The notes: generated by a model not told the origin, from the sequence alone. 64,000 nt of DNA from Pomphorhynchus laevis (GCA_012934845.2 WNNJ02000556.1:40200-104199); one strand, 5' to 3'; positions 36,409-49,399 are shown, counted from the first letter of the stretch. Made by a program: numbers and translations.

Positions 36409-36915
36409 AAAATCAGCTAATGAGTCTACGTATTTAATATAATTATAAACAAAACAAAACATAATAATGCTAAATCAAAATTTAATAATTAAATAGTAAA
36501 ATTAATAATTGTTTTTAGATTTTCTATAATTTATATCAAGTTAAAATAAACAATTTAAATTTAAAAAGTCATTTTTATGAATTGACTAATAAAAAACAGA
36601 CGTTGTATCAGAATAAGAATTAGAGGTCATCAGGAGGAACTGCTATGCTATCAGGTTTCGGCCCCTAACTCCTCTACCCAACATAGCAGCAAGGCCAAAT
36701 ACATGCTAATGGTATTTCCTCTGAAATAACTATCTAGTATCTTATTCTAATACAAAGTATATTATTTATTATCCATCCATAAAAATTTGCCACTTAAGAG
36801 TTTAAATTTATTCTTTATATTATTGTGTTGATTTATATATTTTACTATTTTCTGCTTGATGTTATTTTTATAGTAACCTAGTTTAAAATATGTATCTATT
36901 AAATTATTTAAAAGC
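36409..36915 (-). repeat. PLE-tail repeat plus RT-proximal segment
   Basis: Inverse of the 17413 copy: cagctaatgagtctacgtat, catcaggaggaactgctatg, tcaggtttcggccccta, caaatacatgctaatgg, aaatttgccacttaagagtt, then sequence matching the RT C-terminus region (atattgtgttgatttatata). Inserted between, or flanked by, 379-bp-family copies. Confidence 0.8.
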
Positions 36916-36924
36916 ATTTATAGA

Positions 36925-37435
36925 AAATGGTGTTGCTTGATAGACTGGACTTTTATTCACGACTTTCAGTCACCATGTCACTTCTAGACGACCACTTCAG
37001 CATCGAAATGATGGAGTACCCCGGCAACACTTATCAGTAGAATGAAGTATCCACTAGTCGTTTCGGTTGTCGGTGTGGCATTGCGAATGAGGGCGTTTCC
37101 GACACATTGCAATATTAACTGATACTTACGCTCTTTACCAGATCAAATTGCTGTGCGGACCATCCTTAAACACTATGCATAGGTTGTTGCTGAATTGTTG
37201 CTGCACACGTTTGATCTTTAATGGTTATGATATGTATAATGGTGGTGCACGGATGTGTTGAGTAAACAATGGTTCAGGATTTCTTACGAAATGCGGCATT
37301 TATAGAAAATTGTGTTGCTTGAAACCGAAACGACCAGTTTCTACTTCATTATACTGATGAGTGTCGCCGTGTACTCCATCATTTCGATGCTGAAGAGCCC
37401 GTCTAGAATTGACATCGTGACATGTTAGTGTGCAT
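36925..37435. repeat. 379-bp-family copies, minus then plus
   Basis: A minus copy (36925-37310; blocks tcatgtcacttctagac inverse, ggtccgcacagcaatttgat) is followed by a short plus fragment (37320-37435) with gaaaccgaaacgaccag, actgatgagtgtcgccg and gtctagaattgacat. Together they make a partial foldback. Confidence 0.7.
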
Positions 37436-37439
37436 CGTA

Positions 37440-40400
37440 TTAATAATTTGTATACACCACTACACCATTGCCAATTTTTAATTTAATTAAAAATACTATT
37501 TGAATAAATACTGTCATCATTTGATTAATTTTCGGTTATCATGCCGACGAATTGTCTGTTTACTGTTAAATTCATATACATTTTATATCCAAAATAAAGT
37601 CTTAACCTTATTTATTTTGAATACTTTATTCTTTATTTTCGAATACTAATTTTCAATATAATTAACGTCCTTTATTTTATATTTTATAATTCTATATTTT
37701 TTTATTCTAATTAAACATTTTTCAAATACAATATTTTATTTTCAAGGACGTAACTAGTTTCTCTCTTACAGTCAAACAATGAATTGTTAAACTGTATTTA
37801 AAAAATTCAAAATTTTTTAATTACCTTCAATATTTAGTCTTTAGCCAAATATACAATAGAAACAATATTTATATAGATATAGCTTGCTTGATCTTTACAT
37901 AATCCGGGCTAATTTGGGAAAGTATACTAAACCACTTCTGTCAGTAATATCCTCATTAATTATAAGTTTCCTTAACGATGCTACGATGTCTTAGATAATG
38001 TTGGTAAGCGTGAACAAGGTACATAATTAAAATCACTAAATCGGACATTGGAAATATCGAAGATTTCCTAGGCGTCTTTCATACTTTATGAATTGATATC
38101 CTCAATCAAGTCAATGGAAATTCACTTAACTTTGTTGTCTGCAGAAGTCTGAAACAGGAGTAATGTGTAACAGAGAAAGTAAAATATTATCTAATGCGTG
38201 GGAATACAAGCCCGTTATAGCTATCTTACACGGTTGCTTATAGCCATCATCACAAAACAGTCTATTTGATGCACTCTGTGTTCTAGGGATTTCAGTTTTG
38301 ATAATCGCACAATGTATGATGGTATCATTTCGTTAAACACCAGTTTGGACGGTTTGAATTAAATATCTTTATTTGCATTTAGATTTATTATATGCTTGTT
38401 TAAAATTCAATAACAATAGGTTAAATTCATCTCGGTGTGTTATCATAACACATCTTGTTAAGGTTTCATCGTTATTAAGGACTAAAGAAGACTGATATCC
38501 GTATATTGAAATTTAGCTTCTGAATACAGAGTTTCCCTTTTAACAGGTCCTGATCATAATCGAAATGGGATCATAATTTCTATTAACGATTAACTTATGC
38601 TAACCTTTTTGACTTATATCAACTTATACTTAACTGATAACTTATTATAAACTGATAGGTTATATATCAGCTATTCTGAAATATTTAATATTTAAATATA
38701 TTAATAATAAATAAAATAGAATTTATAATAATATTTATATATAATAATAAAATGGAACTAAAAAATAAACACTAAAGAAGTAAAAAATAATTGAATAAAT
38801 AATAACTAACTTAATTATTTATTGTGTGTTTATTTATCTAATTTTCATTTTATTATTATTTATAAAAAAATTTATAAATGATATTTTATTTATTATTGAT
38901 ATATTCAAATATTATTATATATCAAAATAACTGATATTAGATAATTATATATATTATAAATGTCATTTTATTTTTAATACGTATAGTATTAAATACAGTT
39001 ACAGTTTCAATATTATTATATATATATCAAAAACCTGATATATATAAGTATTTATATATATTAACTAGTTATATATAATTAGTACATAGAGCATATACAT
39101 ATATTAGAATAACTATATTATTAGAACAACGTTATTATATTATTCATAATACTATACATTAAAAAGTTACAGTAAATAGTATATTATATAGAATTACAAT
39201 AATACAGTATAATATTATATTCATTATTACACAATTTATTAATTAATTTATAAAACGAAATTATAGAAAATAGTACATTAAAAATTAAGTACTAAGGTGT
39301 ATAATCAGGCTTGCTGCTTTGTTGAGTGAATTCAACTACTTATCAATTCGATACTGGCATTCTGTACTATTTCAATTTCAGATTTTAACTTTGAATAAGA
39401 CAGATAAAATACCTATCATTTATTTTAATTTTTAATGTTTTATGACTATATGTCATTACAAGAAACAAAGGTTAGAAGGTTTGTTTTTCAGTTCTTTCTC
39501 CTGGTGATAATAATAGTTATTCTTCGAATATGTGAATAAAAATCATCAATAGACTGCTTTCTCTATATCGTTCCAAGTTTAAATCTCATACATTTACTTG
39601 TAACATCATTTTACATAAAAACTTTTGAAAATCTTTCCATCGCATTATTTTAATTTATAATTTTACTTCTTTATTGTGTAATATCGTTTTTTTGTTTATA
39701 ACGTTTTATCTAAATTATTACTTATACATTTCAATGCTATTTTTAACTTTGCTTATTATATCTATAATGTATTTAAAATTTCAAATATTTTAGATTGCTA
39801 TAGTTTAATAAAACTTGAAGGAAGGTCTTGAATGGAGCAATATCTAACAGGTAATGAGTAATTAGTACTATACTTTACTGTAACTGTAGACTGAGAAATT
39901 ATCAAGGATTTTAAGCCTTTTTAACAAAACAATTGTAATGAAAAACTACTGCCAAACATGAAATCAAAATAATATCGGATCATATTAGAGTGACTAAACA
40001 AAAAATGTTGATGAGAAAAATTCTAATTTTTTAAATTTTAAAATAAAACTCTTAATGAACTTTTTCGAACAATATGTAATCAATTATTAAATGTCAATGT
40101 TAACAGTTTGTGATATTTGAATTGGCGCCATGATCACATAAGTAAGGTTACGTTTAAAATATTAATTAATGTTTATGACATAATATCTGATGTAAATTCT
40201 TCATGTTTGAATTTTAGAGTATCGTAATCATTAAAAATCTTTCTGTTCATTTGCCAATAATAAACTTAGATTAAAATAATTGATACTTCCCCACTAGTAA
40301 AAAGCTAGTGTCTCAATATCATAACATTATTATATATTAAGTGTATCTTAATTTATATATGCACTAAAAAATGTAATTAAATAAATAATCGTTATTTACT

Positions 40401-41356
40401 GATATATTTCAGTATAAAGTAGTATATTTAGATACTGTTCTGTTACGAGACAATATTCGGACTATGTTTACACGTGAAACACGAGCCATAATTCTCAAGC
40501 GAACATGATAGTTGACATGCTTGCACTCGGGATCAGTATCCACCTAAATAATAGTAATAAAAGTGTTTGAATTGCCATTTTTGTACTGTACAAGTAAATA
40601 AAAATTATATATATATAAATAAAAAATATCAAACTTCACAATTTAGTGAATTATCCTACATACGGTATCATTTATCGGATTGAGGTTTATATTGGCGTAA
40701 TGTAGAAAACTCTGTTATCAACATTCAAGCATCCAGCAAGCATATCATACTTGTACACATAGTAGCAGCTGTAGCATGCCTTGTTTTGTTAAACGATTCG
40801 AGTTGTAGAGTGTTTACATGTGGTATCGTGTATTCAGGATTTCACCTGTACACCTTTTTGTTTATTAATTAAAAACGACTCAAAAATATTTTACAAGCTA
40901 TTAATCTATTTTAGTTATTTTAACTGGGAAAGCATCAATTGGCATTCGACATTATTCAGTAAGGATCCTTCTCACGAAATGCATTAAATTCGTGCCCAGA
41001 GTTGTTTTTGCAACATTTAGTTGCATTTCAAGACAGTGTTAACATTGTAATTCATTCTTAAAGATTAATCATGTTGTTGATGTAGTAAGTAAAAGAGTTA
41101 ACTTCGTCGGTCCGAGGACATTAAATCACAGACAATTTGTTGCTCTTTAACGTGAAAATTAGATAAAATATGGTAACATTAGCTACCACTGCTCTATAAG
41201 GTGGCTCAGCGTTTTGAGACCTGAGAGAACATATTTAGGATTTTGTGCGAATAAAGAATATAACATCCAGGAGCTTTTGGATGAGGACCGGGTAAAAAAC
41301 CTCTAATAGGGACAGTGCGCCCAAAACAAAATAACTATACAATTTGATATTATATC
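37440..41356. other. AT-rich DNA, nothing recognised
   Basis: About 3.9 kb of very A+T-rich sequence, including a TA-dense stretch at 38650-39300. No credible exon, repeat family member or RNA gene. Exons of the host gene ending at 50655 could lie here but none can be defended. Confidence 0.45.
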
Positions 41357-41510
41357 TGTAAGGAATCGGCTGTTGCATTTATGTGTAGCGTTTACGATTA
41401 CACATCAAACATACGAATCGCTGCATAGTTTGCAACAGTTCAACGGTGCCTTTGATAGCTGGGATTCGCAATGTAATCGTACACATATAAGACAGTATCT
41501 ATAAACTTTT
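41357..41510 (+). repeat. 5' LTR, first part (split by LINE)
   Basis: Begins tgtaaggaatcggctgttgc and runs to tctataaactttta, matching the 3' LTR base for base apart from scattered differences. The remaining 25 bp of the LTR lie beyond the LINE, at 45381-45406. Confidence 0.85.
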
Positions 41511-41515
41511 AAAAA

Positions 41516-42305
41516 ATGTGTAGTGTACAAGTAACGTCGGAGCTATCAAACGATAACAACAATTTTGCCTGTATTTATTCTAAAATCAACGATCATCATA
41601 CGAAAAAAGATGAATTAAATGTAAATCTAATTCCGGATCATTTAAGTAAGAAGGTTAGTCATTTTCCTATGGTCTGTGGTGACGGGGAAAGTGCTTCCTC
41701 CATCCCTAAATTAAAGAATCTGTTGATAATAAAAGTTAAAAAATCGATTGAAAAACACCATCTCTACAATAAATGTTTGAGATCCTTCACCAAACAGTTT
41801 AAGAACAGGGTTCTATTTAAATCTGTTGGGTTACATCCTGCGGAGGTGAAAATATCTTTTGTCTCCAATGACCTCGCCGCAAACTACATGGAATACTTAT
41901 CCGCCAATTTAGCTGAATATGGTGAAATCTCATCCAAGCATATCCTGGCCTCTCTGAAAGTTTCAAATCTTCCCTGTTCAATGGAAGAAAATGCGGGGTG
42001 GGTGCCATCCTGCTTAGAGCAGGAAGTGCTCTCTTTTCAAAGAATATAGAAAGTTATTTTTGTTGAAACCGTCCAATCCGGCCAAGTCCTTCGCGGTTGC
42101 TGCAGCTTCACGTATGGATGACCCTGACATTATACGGACTATCGACATAAAGACTACGAATGCTCTACGGCAGATGGAGGAGTTAGTACGCACTATCCTA
42201 ACTGTTATCGGAACTAATCCTGTGCTTCCTGTTTCCTCGGTTCTAGAGTCGAAAAAGAGGGGGCTTTGGCCCATGCCGTCGCCCCGCCCAAGATTAGGAA
42301 ATTAA
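41516..42305 (+). pseudogene. LINE ORF1 (Gag-like) with zinc-knuckle part deleted
   Basis: The first frame (41516-42049, 177 codons) shares SIPKLKNLLI, NRVLF-SV and ILASLKVSNLP with the minus copy at 55604-56059. It then skips the zinc-knuckle segment that the minus copy retains and resumes in another frame (42060-42305) with a segment matching DIKTTNALRQMEELV / DVKIHSAIKNVENMV and KKRG. ORF1 normally coats LINE RNA in the ribonucleoprotein. Confidence 0.65.
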
Positions 42306-42448
42306 TCCAAAAGTAGACTAATAGGGGAAATGAAGATACTGCCCAGGGGCAAATATTTACACTGAAGGGGGCTAGTGGCGGTAATGGAAACCTTTCTGCC
42401 CCTAGCTCTGTCTAGGTAGTCTATCCCCCATCCAACTAATCCATCACA

Positions 42449-43369
42449 ATGCAGTGTACTCGTGAGCCTTTTTCACTGAATATTTTTCAGTGGAATTCGG
42501 GAGAAGCTTCTGCCCTTAGACTTCTATCTGGTAGAGATGCAGATGTTATAGTCCTTCAGGAGACGCGGTCTATCCGTCTTCCCCAAGACATTACTCGATT
42601 TATCCCAAAGCATATCTGTTCCCACTATACTCGGCACATAACCCCACATCACCCCTCTTCATCTCAAGGACTCTTGACCTTAATTAAGTGCTCCTTAAGG
42701 TCTTCCCTCCTTTTAAATTACTCGTGTCCAGCCATGTCTTGTTTGGCAGTTTCACTCTGTAAGAACGGTAAACGCCTCAGTCTAGCCAATGTCTACATAC
42801 GTTTAGGAGAAATTCACAATAACCGTGACCTCTTGGATGGTATTATTGATAGCGGCTATGACTTGATACTTTGGGACTTCAATGACAGAACTGGTCGTTG
42901 GATCAACGCATCACTTTGCAGAACTAGGAACAGTTATCTTTTTCACAAACCACCGTCACCCATTTTTCATTGCACATCAACAAATTCAATCCTCGACATT
43001 TTACTGCTTCACTCGAGGTGGTTGCTTAAACCCCTCTGTACGAAGCAGTCGCACCAACAACTGTCAACCTCTCATGACCTAATTCGTTCGAGAATTGAGG
43101 AAGATACGTTGCTTCGAAGAAGGTTTCACTTTCATCCGATCAGAGTTGTCTTATTCCAGGCGGCTATCCGACTCTTTCACAGAATAGGAAATGGGAGTCT
43201 TACAGAATTTAATACTTACCTCGTTTCGCAAGCTACCGCGATTTTATCGACTACCTATAAAGGTCGTATATACAATCCCACTCAGACGAAACTCAAGGTC
43301 CTAGCGAAATTGCTGAACCTCCCTAATCTCTCTGTTTCCGCCAGACATGCTCTCTCGAATGAGTACTGA
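42449..43369 (+). CDS. LINE ORF2 apurinic-like endonuclease domain
   Basis: 306 open codons. The start NIFQWNSGEASALRLL, then ADVIVLQETRS, are the N and Q-E motifs of the APE fold. GLLTLIKCSLR and LANVYIR follow. LILWDFNDRTGRW is the GDLN motif with the glycine altered to tryptophan. NSILDILLL and TSHDLIRSR represent the terminal S-D and S-H-D motifs. The domain nicks target DNA for target-primed reverse transcription. The ORF closes before the RT, which continues in other frames. Confidence 0.8.
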   Translation: MQCTREPFSLNIFQWNSGEASALRLLSGRDADVIVLQETRSIRLPQDITRFIPKHICSHYTRHITPHHPSSSQGLLTLIKCSLRSSLLLNYSCPAMSCLAVSLCKNGKRLSLANVYIRLGEIHNNRDLLDGIIDSGYDLILWDFNDRTGRWINASLCRTRNSYLFHKPPSPIFHCTSTNSILDILLLHSRWLLKPLCTKQSHQQLSTSHDLIRSRIEEDTLLRRRFHFHPIRVVLFQAAIRLFHRIGNGSLTEFNTYLVSQATAILSTTYKGRIYNPTQTKLKVLAKLLNLPNLSVSARHALSNEY

Positions 43370-43739
43370 AGCACTAGATATAGGTTCCAGCTGAGTAGGG
43401 ATAGGATACGCATTGCTCGTCTTAATCCCTCAGTATTCCTTTTGGAAGATTTTCAAGAAGGAGAAGTTTGTTTGCTGGAAGGATAGAGCATTGGGTTGGA
43501 TAGGGAATGTAGGCCTTGATAAAGTTTTAGAGGAGTCACTAGCCCTACACAACTATGGATCCACTCAATCACCTCAACCAATCCTGCCTTAGAGTAACTT
43601 CAGGATTAGAGATCTATCTGTTACGGATATCTTTAACTCCTGGGTCCACTCTCGGGCACCTCCAAATCCGTCGCGCCACTTTCTTCTCGGGTCTGTCGGC
43701 TTTTGACAGCTGATCAGAGAAGAGAGATGGCCGTCACAA

Positions 43740-44816
43740 TGCGTTTAGCCTCCTCATCCGATTTAAAGCAGGCATCAAAATTATGAAGCGTGTTTTTATT
43801 CCTAAGAAAAAATCCTGCTCATGCCCTAAAGATCTGCAAACCATTTTGACTCGAAATGCCCTCGTGTCGATTTACGAAAAGCGCTTACGCGTAAAATACG
43901 CGACTATTTAAGTAGGCGTAATTTGATACCTCTAGGTTTTCATGGGTTCGTCAAAGGTTGCTCGGTCCATTCAGCAGTTAGTGAGGTGAATCAGTTTTGT
44001 CGGGATAATATCCATCGTCTAGTTGTGGCTGTTTTCTTTGACTTTTATGCTGCATTTGACCGGATCTCTATTTCTTTTGTGATCTCTTCTCTCAGGTCGC
44101 TCGGGTTGCCTGCGAGAATTGCGAACAGAGTGGACATCCTGCTGTATACCAAGCGATTTTACTATGAAGATGATGCGCGTCAATTCTACCCTATTAAGGG
44201 TGTACCTCAAGGATCCCTACTTTCTCCCATCTTATATCTTGCTGCCTCCATTAATCTATTCAAAATTTTTAAATACGAACAATGTCTTGTGGTGTACGCT
44301 TATGACACAAGCCTTGTTTACTGGACACAGGTGTAAAGACGTAGTCTCTGACATCAGCCGTTTCTTTTTATGATTAAAAGACCAGTTACCCATTTCCAAT
44401 CTTATTTTAAACTCCGCCAAATCGCAGCGGTTGTCTTTCATGGCACCTCTGCAACTAAGAAAAAACTTAGGAGTTTAGCACTCTCCGCGCTCTTCTCCAT
44501 ATTTGCCTCTGAGCCACTTCCCACCTTCACAAGTCGAGTTAAATTCCGGTGGTTCACCGTTTTTGTGAACTAATCAGTGAAAGCTGATCTGGATAGATTC
44601 AAACGTATCCTAAAGAAAGCTAGGTGGGCCCTGAAACGGAATCAGCATCTGTCATCGAAAGGGAAAACCCAGGTGCGCCTTTGGGGCACCTGGGCTATCT
44701 CGGGATTAGTCTTCTTTTCGAGAGGACGTCTCCCTGTGCAAAGGCTAAGGTTTCTTAAGCTCCTCGTCTCTCGTTTACCCAGCATAGTCCGCGCCGATTG
44801 GATTCTTCGGGGGTGA
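43740..44816 (+). pseudogene. LINE ORF2 reverse transcriptase, broken
   Basis: The main open part (43923-44336) has FHGFVKGCSVHSAVSEV, the motif A block AVFFDFYAAFDRIS, GVPQGSLLSPILY (motif B) and VVYAYDTSLV, where the catalytic YADD has become YAYD. Upstream blocks (PKKKSCSCPKDL, then a segment equal to LVSMYEKAL) and the thumb region (44577-44816, ISGLVFFSRGRLP) are in other frames. At least three frame changes separate them. Confidence 0.75.
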
Positions 44817-45380
44817 AAGACCCCGGGTGGTTCAGTCGGAAGGCGGCGTGTTAGATTGGTTGAGGGGCTCAGATCCTCCTGGATTTGAGGCCGTGAACAT
44901 GGAAGACGACTTACACATGCTGTCTTGTTGAATTCCTTGATTTTCTTGTAACTGACCTGACATTTATTTATTCTTTTACCATGCATTATTTGTTATTAAG
45001 AAAATCTTTATTATTACATTGATATTATTACGTGCATCATTACATGGATATCACGCTAAAATTTGTGTGAAACGCATAATGATTAATGAAAGATCTTTGA
45101 CTTGTAATTGTCTTTACTGTTCTGAATGTTGTCAATCACTTTTTCACGTCTTTACATGTGTATACTTATCGAAATTATCACTCAGTAGTATTGACCGGTT
45201 AGCATGTCCATAACCTAAATTTGATTATGGTGATTTGATATTCGACAATCAACTATTTTGAATGTTTATTGCAGCATTTTCTATTCAATTTTTCCAATTT
45301 ATTTACAAATCTGTTAGTCCTTGTTTGTTTGACTTAAGCTGTAAGGCAAAGTGGTCTTAATAAATCTCAACATTATTATT

Positions 45381-45430
45381 AACGTTTAATAGTTTTTCGT
45401 TGTACAATAGGCGACGAGGGTGACGGCTTA
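45381..45430 (+). repeat. End of 5' LTR and primer-binding-like site
   Basis: aatagtttttcgttgtac equals the end of the 3' LTR. Directly after it comes taggcgacgagggtgacgg, placed as a tRNA primer site would be. The gcgacgagg core is typical of Mag-like elements as I recall them. Confidence 0.7.
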
Positions 45431-45689
45431 AACGAGGTTAGTGTACATGACTTTCTAACATTGGTTTACAGACAACAAAGGGATCAGAATGCGATCGTCG
45501 ATATATTGCAGCGAACACTATCATCAACCGCTAATAACGGAAGTGGATTGAACACGACGCATAGTCATTGAACAATACTCTCATTTCTAGTGTACAACAG
45601 CGATGTACAAACTTGGGACAATTATTATAGTTAGCTGCAAATGCATTTCAAGGCAAATGATGTTGAAGATGAAAGAAAGAAGGTGATAA

Positions 45690-46510
45690 TGCTAGCGTAG
45701 ATTGGTCTGCACACATACAATTTGATTGCTGATAGTTTTGCAATTAATGATTTGGAACAAATAAACTTTACGGGAATTATTCAGAGATTGAATGACCATT
45801 CTCATAAAGAATATCCCATTATAATGGCTCGATATGGTTTCAGTAAATTGGTCAAGAACATTGGTGAAACATACAATGACTTCATCGCACGTTTTAAAAA
45901 GCAGATAAAAGAATGTCATTTCTTCAATGATAAAATAACTAGCAAAGAGAAAGCAACACATGATCGAATTAGGGATGCAGTCATTTTGAACATTCAATCA
46001 GAATCATTACGATTACAAATCTTGCAGATGAAAAATCCTGATTGGCAGTATGTTTTGAATATGGTTAATATGCATGAATGTGCAGAGAACTCGGCAAAGT
46101 GTATTCAAACACCCACCAGTCAGAATCTAGAAATCATAAGTGTGAAAAATGTTTATCGAACTCAGCAGAAACGCAACTTCAGGACAACGAAATGTCAAAA
46201 GTGTGGTTTATTCGAACATACTTATAATTCAACTTGTCCGGCAAAAAACGTTCGATGCTTTCAATGTCAAAAGCTAGGACACTTCGCGTGCTGTTGTCGA
46301 TTAACATACGTTCACGAGTTAATTACATACAATACGAGGATCAACTGCTCGCAAAACGATGATGACGGTAATCATATTGTCAATAATATAAATTCGGTAA
46401 AATGTATTAACATGCAAGCAACGATCGACATACTTGTCAGTCAAAAGCCGTTTCAATTTAAGTTTGACACAGGGGCATCTGTGTCAATAATACCGCAGTC
46501 AATATGAATG
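45690..46510 (+). pseudogene. Gag-like and protease region of the Mag-like fossil
   Basis: A Gag-type region is followed by two zinc knuckles of CCHC type (around 46190-46310) and an aspartic-protease active site in the context FDTGASVSIIPQ (about 46466-46500). Part of the fossil element described above. Confidence 0.75.
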
Positions 46511-46792
46511 CAAATAGGGACGCCGGTATTAATATGTGACATATTACGAACATATGCAGGAAGTGTGTTAAACCCACTGGGTGTATGTGACGTTACAGTC
46601 GAGTACAGGGAACAGAATCTTGTTTTATCAGTAAACGTCGTAGAACATCAAGATACGCAACCATTGTTTGGAATTCCGTGGATTTTAGCTACGAACTTCA
46701 ACATGCCGCCTGGTGTGTTATTTTGCCGAAGAAAGCTGAGTGCGCTGTAAACAATTCAACACACTTAGCACGAAAATCTTAAATTATCCAAT

Positions 46793-47930
46793 GTGTTGGG
46801 TAAATATGGCGACCTATTTAGTGATGGCATAGGCGTCATTAAGCAGTTTTTAGTGAAAATCGCCCTTCAGCATGACGTGAAACCTATTCGATGGCCATTT
46901 AGAAGAACTCATTTGCCACTGAAGGAAAGATCAATCCAAGAAATCGAAAGGATGATTAAGGAAGGGACTTTGGTCGAAGTACGGACAAAAGATGTAAGCT
47001 GGGCCATACCGCTGGTTGTGGTGCGCAAAAAAGACGGAGGTGTTCGATTGTGTGACGATTTTTAAGTGACAATAAATCCCCATATTAAGGAGGAAAAGTA
47101 TGAAATGCCTACATTTGACAGTATCGCAAGTCAGATGATAAAAGGAAATATATATTCACTAATTGACTTGAAAAATTCCTAACAACAAATGGAAGTGTGT
47201 ACCGGAAGCCAGGCTTTACTAACCGTATTTACACCGTTGGGGTACTTTAAATTTACGAAATTGCCATTCGGAATTGTATCAGCTCCTGCTATTTTCCAGA
47301 AATATAAAGATAATATACTTCGAGGGATTAATGGAGTAGCTGCGTACTTAGATGACATACTCATTACGGGTAGAGATGAACAAGAACCTCTCATGGATTT
47401 AGAAAACGTTCTAAGTAGACTTCAACCTGCTGGGTTAAAATACAGTGTCCTAAATGTGTATTTTTAAAAGATCGAATAAACTTTCTGAGATATATATTAT
47501 GCAAATGAGAAATTCAAACCGATAAAAAACGACTTGATGCTATCAGAGAAATGCCTAGTCCAACATGTCGATGCGGACGGAATTTCACAATTATATGTGA
47601 TCACAAGCCGCTCATGTTCATATTTGGAGAAAAACGAGAAATATTCATAATGACAAATGGTCGACTTGTACGATGGGCCGTATTGCTTAGTCAATACAAC
47701 TACAAGATAAAGTATATTGCGGGTACACAAAACTATAATGACGATATCCTTTCAAGATTTCTCGTTTGCGATCCAGAATATCCAAGTGATGTACCAGACC
47801 AATATGTTAACCTCATTCGTACAGAGGCGTTAAACAAATCATATATTAATTTTGATTTACTACAAAAAGAAACACGAAATGATCCTTTGCTATCCAAAAT
47901 TCTCCGTTATATACGATATGGATGACCATC
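46793..47930 (+). pseudogene. Reverse transcriptase and RNase H region of the Mag-like fossil
   Basis: RT finger-region sequence (VVVRKKDGGVRLCDDF), palm (FTKLPFGIVSAP, AYLDDILITG) and an RNase H block (ICDHKPLMFIF, RWAVLLSQYNY) are recognisable in order. Fossil. Confidence 0.8.
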
Positions 47931-48049
47931 CAATGAAATTAAAGAAATAATGCCATTCAAAAATCGAAAATCTGAATTGCATGCAGGAGATTCAATATTA
48001 ATGTGGTTAGATAGGATTATAATCCCAAGAAGCTTGAGATTTTAGGTAA

Positions 48050-49227
48050 TACAATGGCTGTACTCAAATCACGCAGGTGAAAGAGCTTCAAAAGAACTTT
48101 GTAGGATTTACGAATGGTGGCCCGGTATTGATGCTGAGGTCGAACTATCAGTTAAAAGATGTAATGAATGTCAAAGACATCGCATATCAATTATACCTGC
48201 ACGACCATTGTATATGTGGGACGTACCTACTGAACCTTGGCAAAGATTACACATAGATATTGCAGGCCCTTGTAAAGGATCATACTGGTTAGTATTACTT
48301 GATTTGGGCACGAAGTGGTCAGAAAGGTGGCCCTTATTAAAAACTACCAATAATGCTATAATTGACCGTTTGTTAGAAATGTTTGCGCGCATTAAAATCC
48401 CTAAAAAGATTGTAAGTGATAATGGACCCAATTCATTTCATATGAATTTGAACAGTATTGCAAAAATAACGACATTCAACATATCAAAACGACACCTAAC
48501 AACCCACAGTGTAATGGATTAGCTGAACGCTTTATCCGCACTCAAGGAAATATGTTTAAGTCACGACGGACCATTAGACAAAAGAAGAATACACAAAATT
48601 TTGCTAACTTACAGAAATGCACCACATTCAACAACCGGGAAAGAGCCTTCGAGAATGATGATGGGGCGCTGTCTCCCAGTACTTTTCGATCGAATACGTG
48701 AACAATCTAAAGAAGTAACACAAAAAAGAAGTCAAATACAGAAACAATATAAGTACACGTAAGCTAAATATCGTGAATTTGTACCCGGCCAAAAATTTGG
48801 ACATAGAGCGCTGGTGAAAATAAAGATTAGACTGGCACATCAATTATGAATAGGACAGGATGGCGATCATACCGTATAAGTGATGGTACCTTGATCCGAA
48901 AACACGGAAATATGATTAGGACAGGAGAAAGCTATTGGGTTGATTCACTAACAACGTCAACACCGAACAAATCATATGAAGACAAAAGTAAGGTCGAAAT
49001 CATAACACCGGATACGAACGAAAAGACAGATCCTACCGACAACAAACATACGGAAAATTCGAGATATCACAAAGAACCCAGCGATAATGAAATAACTGAT
49101 GACAATCACTCCAAATTTAATATGATCACGATGAGAACGGGAAATAATGACACGGAGGAATCACAAAGATACGATCTGCGGAATCAACCGAGGGTCGATT
49201 ATAGACGTTTATTCAGGAGGGAGAAGA
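48050..49227 (+). pseudogene. Integrase region, C-terminal part and polypurine tract of the Mag-like fossil
   Basis: A zinc-binding N-terminal domain (H...H, C-x2-C near 48160) precedes the catalytic core starting WQRLHIDIAGP and IVSDNGP. A hydrophilic C-terminal region reaches to 49232. The purine tract aggagggagaaga (49215-49227) directly abuts the 3' LTR, as expected for the plus-strand primer. Confidence 0.75.
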
Positions 49228-49399
49228 TGTAAGGAATCGGTTGTTGCATTTGTGTGTAGCGTTTACGCTTACACATCGAACATGCCGAATCACTGCATAG
49301 TGTGCAACAGTTCAACGATGCCTTTGATGGCTGGGATTCGCAGTGCAATCGTACACATATAAGACAGTACTATAAACATTTAATAGTTTTTCGTTGTAC
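49228..49399 (+). repeat. 3' LTR, about 172 bp
   Basis: Intact in outline, tgtaaggaatcggttgttgc to tttttcgttgtac. Starts TGT and ends TAC. No convincing target duplication with the 5' flank (tatatc) was found, possibly owing to age or later change. Confidence 0.85.

Larger units (their letters stand above)
41511..45380 (+). mobile_element. Jockey/R1-like APE-type LINE, near full length, inserted in LTR
   Basis: ORF1-like, endonuclease and RT regions occur in order, ending in a diverged tail before 45380. The LTR sequence around the insertion resumes as aacgtttaatag against the upstream aaacttttaa, so a short target duplication of about 9-10 bp is plausible. The coding regions carry several stops and frameshifts, so the copy is inactive. 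Closest relatives in the window are the two minus-strand copies at 51.2-56.2 kb, which share EN, RT and the 3' block ending ttgaggccgt. Confidence 0.85.
41357..49399 (+). mobile_element. Fossil Ty3/gypsy LTR retrotransposon, Mag-like, with a LINE in its 5' LTR
   Basis: Two matching ends of about 172 bp bracket, in order, a primer-binding-like site, a Gag-like region with zinc knuckles, aspartic protease, reverse transcriptase/RNase H, integrase and a polypurine tract. The integrase wording (RLHIDIAGP) and gcgacgagg primer site suggest the Mag clade, which is inference. The element is clearly broken, with many interruptions. The two LTRs differ at about a dozen of 150 compared positions by eye, so the insertion is not recent. 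A LINE (41511-45380) landed in the 5' LTR afterwards. Confidence 0.85.

Noticed and set aside
41357-49399. Assigning the 41-49-kb LTR element to an intact, active copy
   Set aside because: Its coding regions are visibly interrupted many times, and the LTRs have diverged; it is treated as a fossil.
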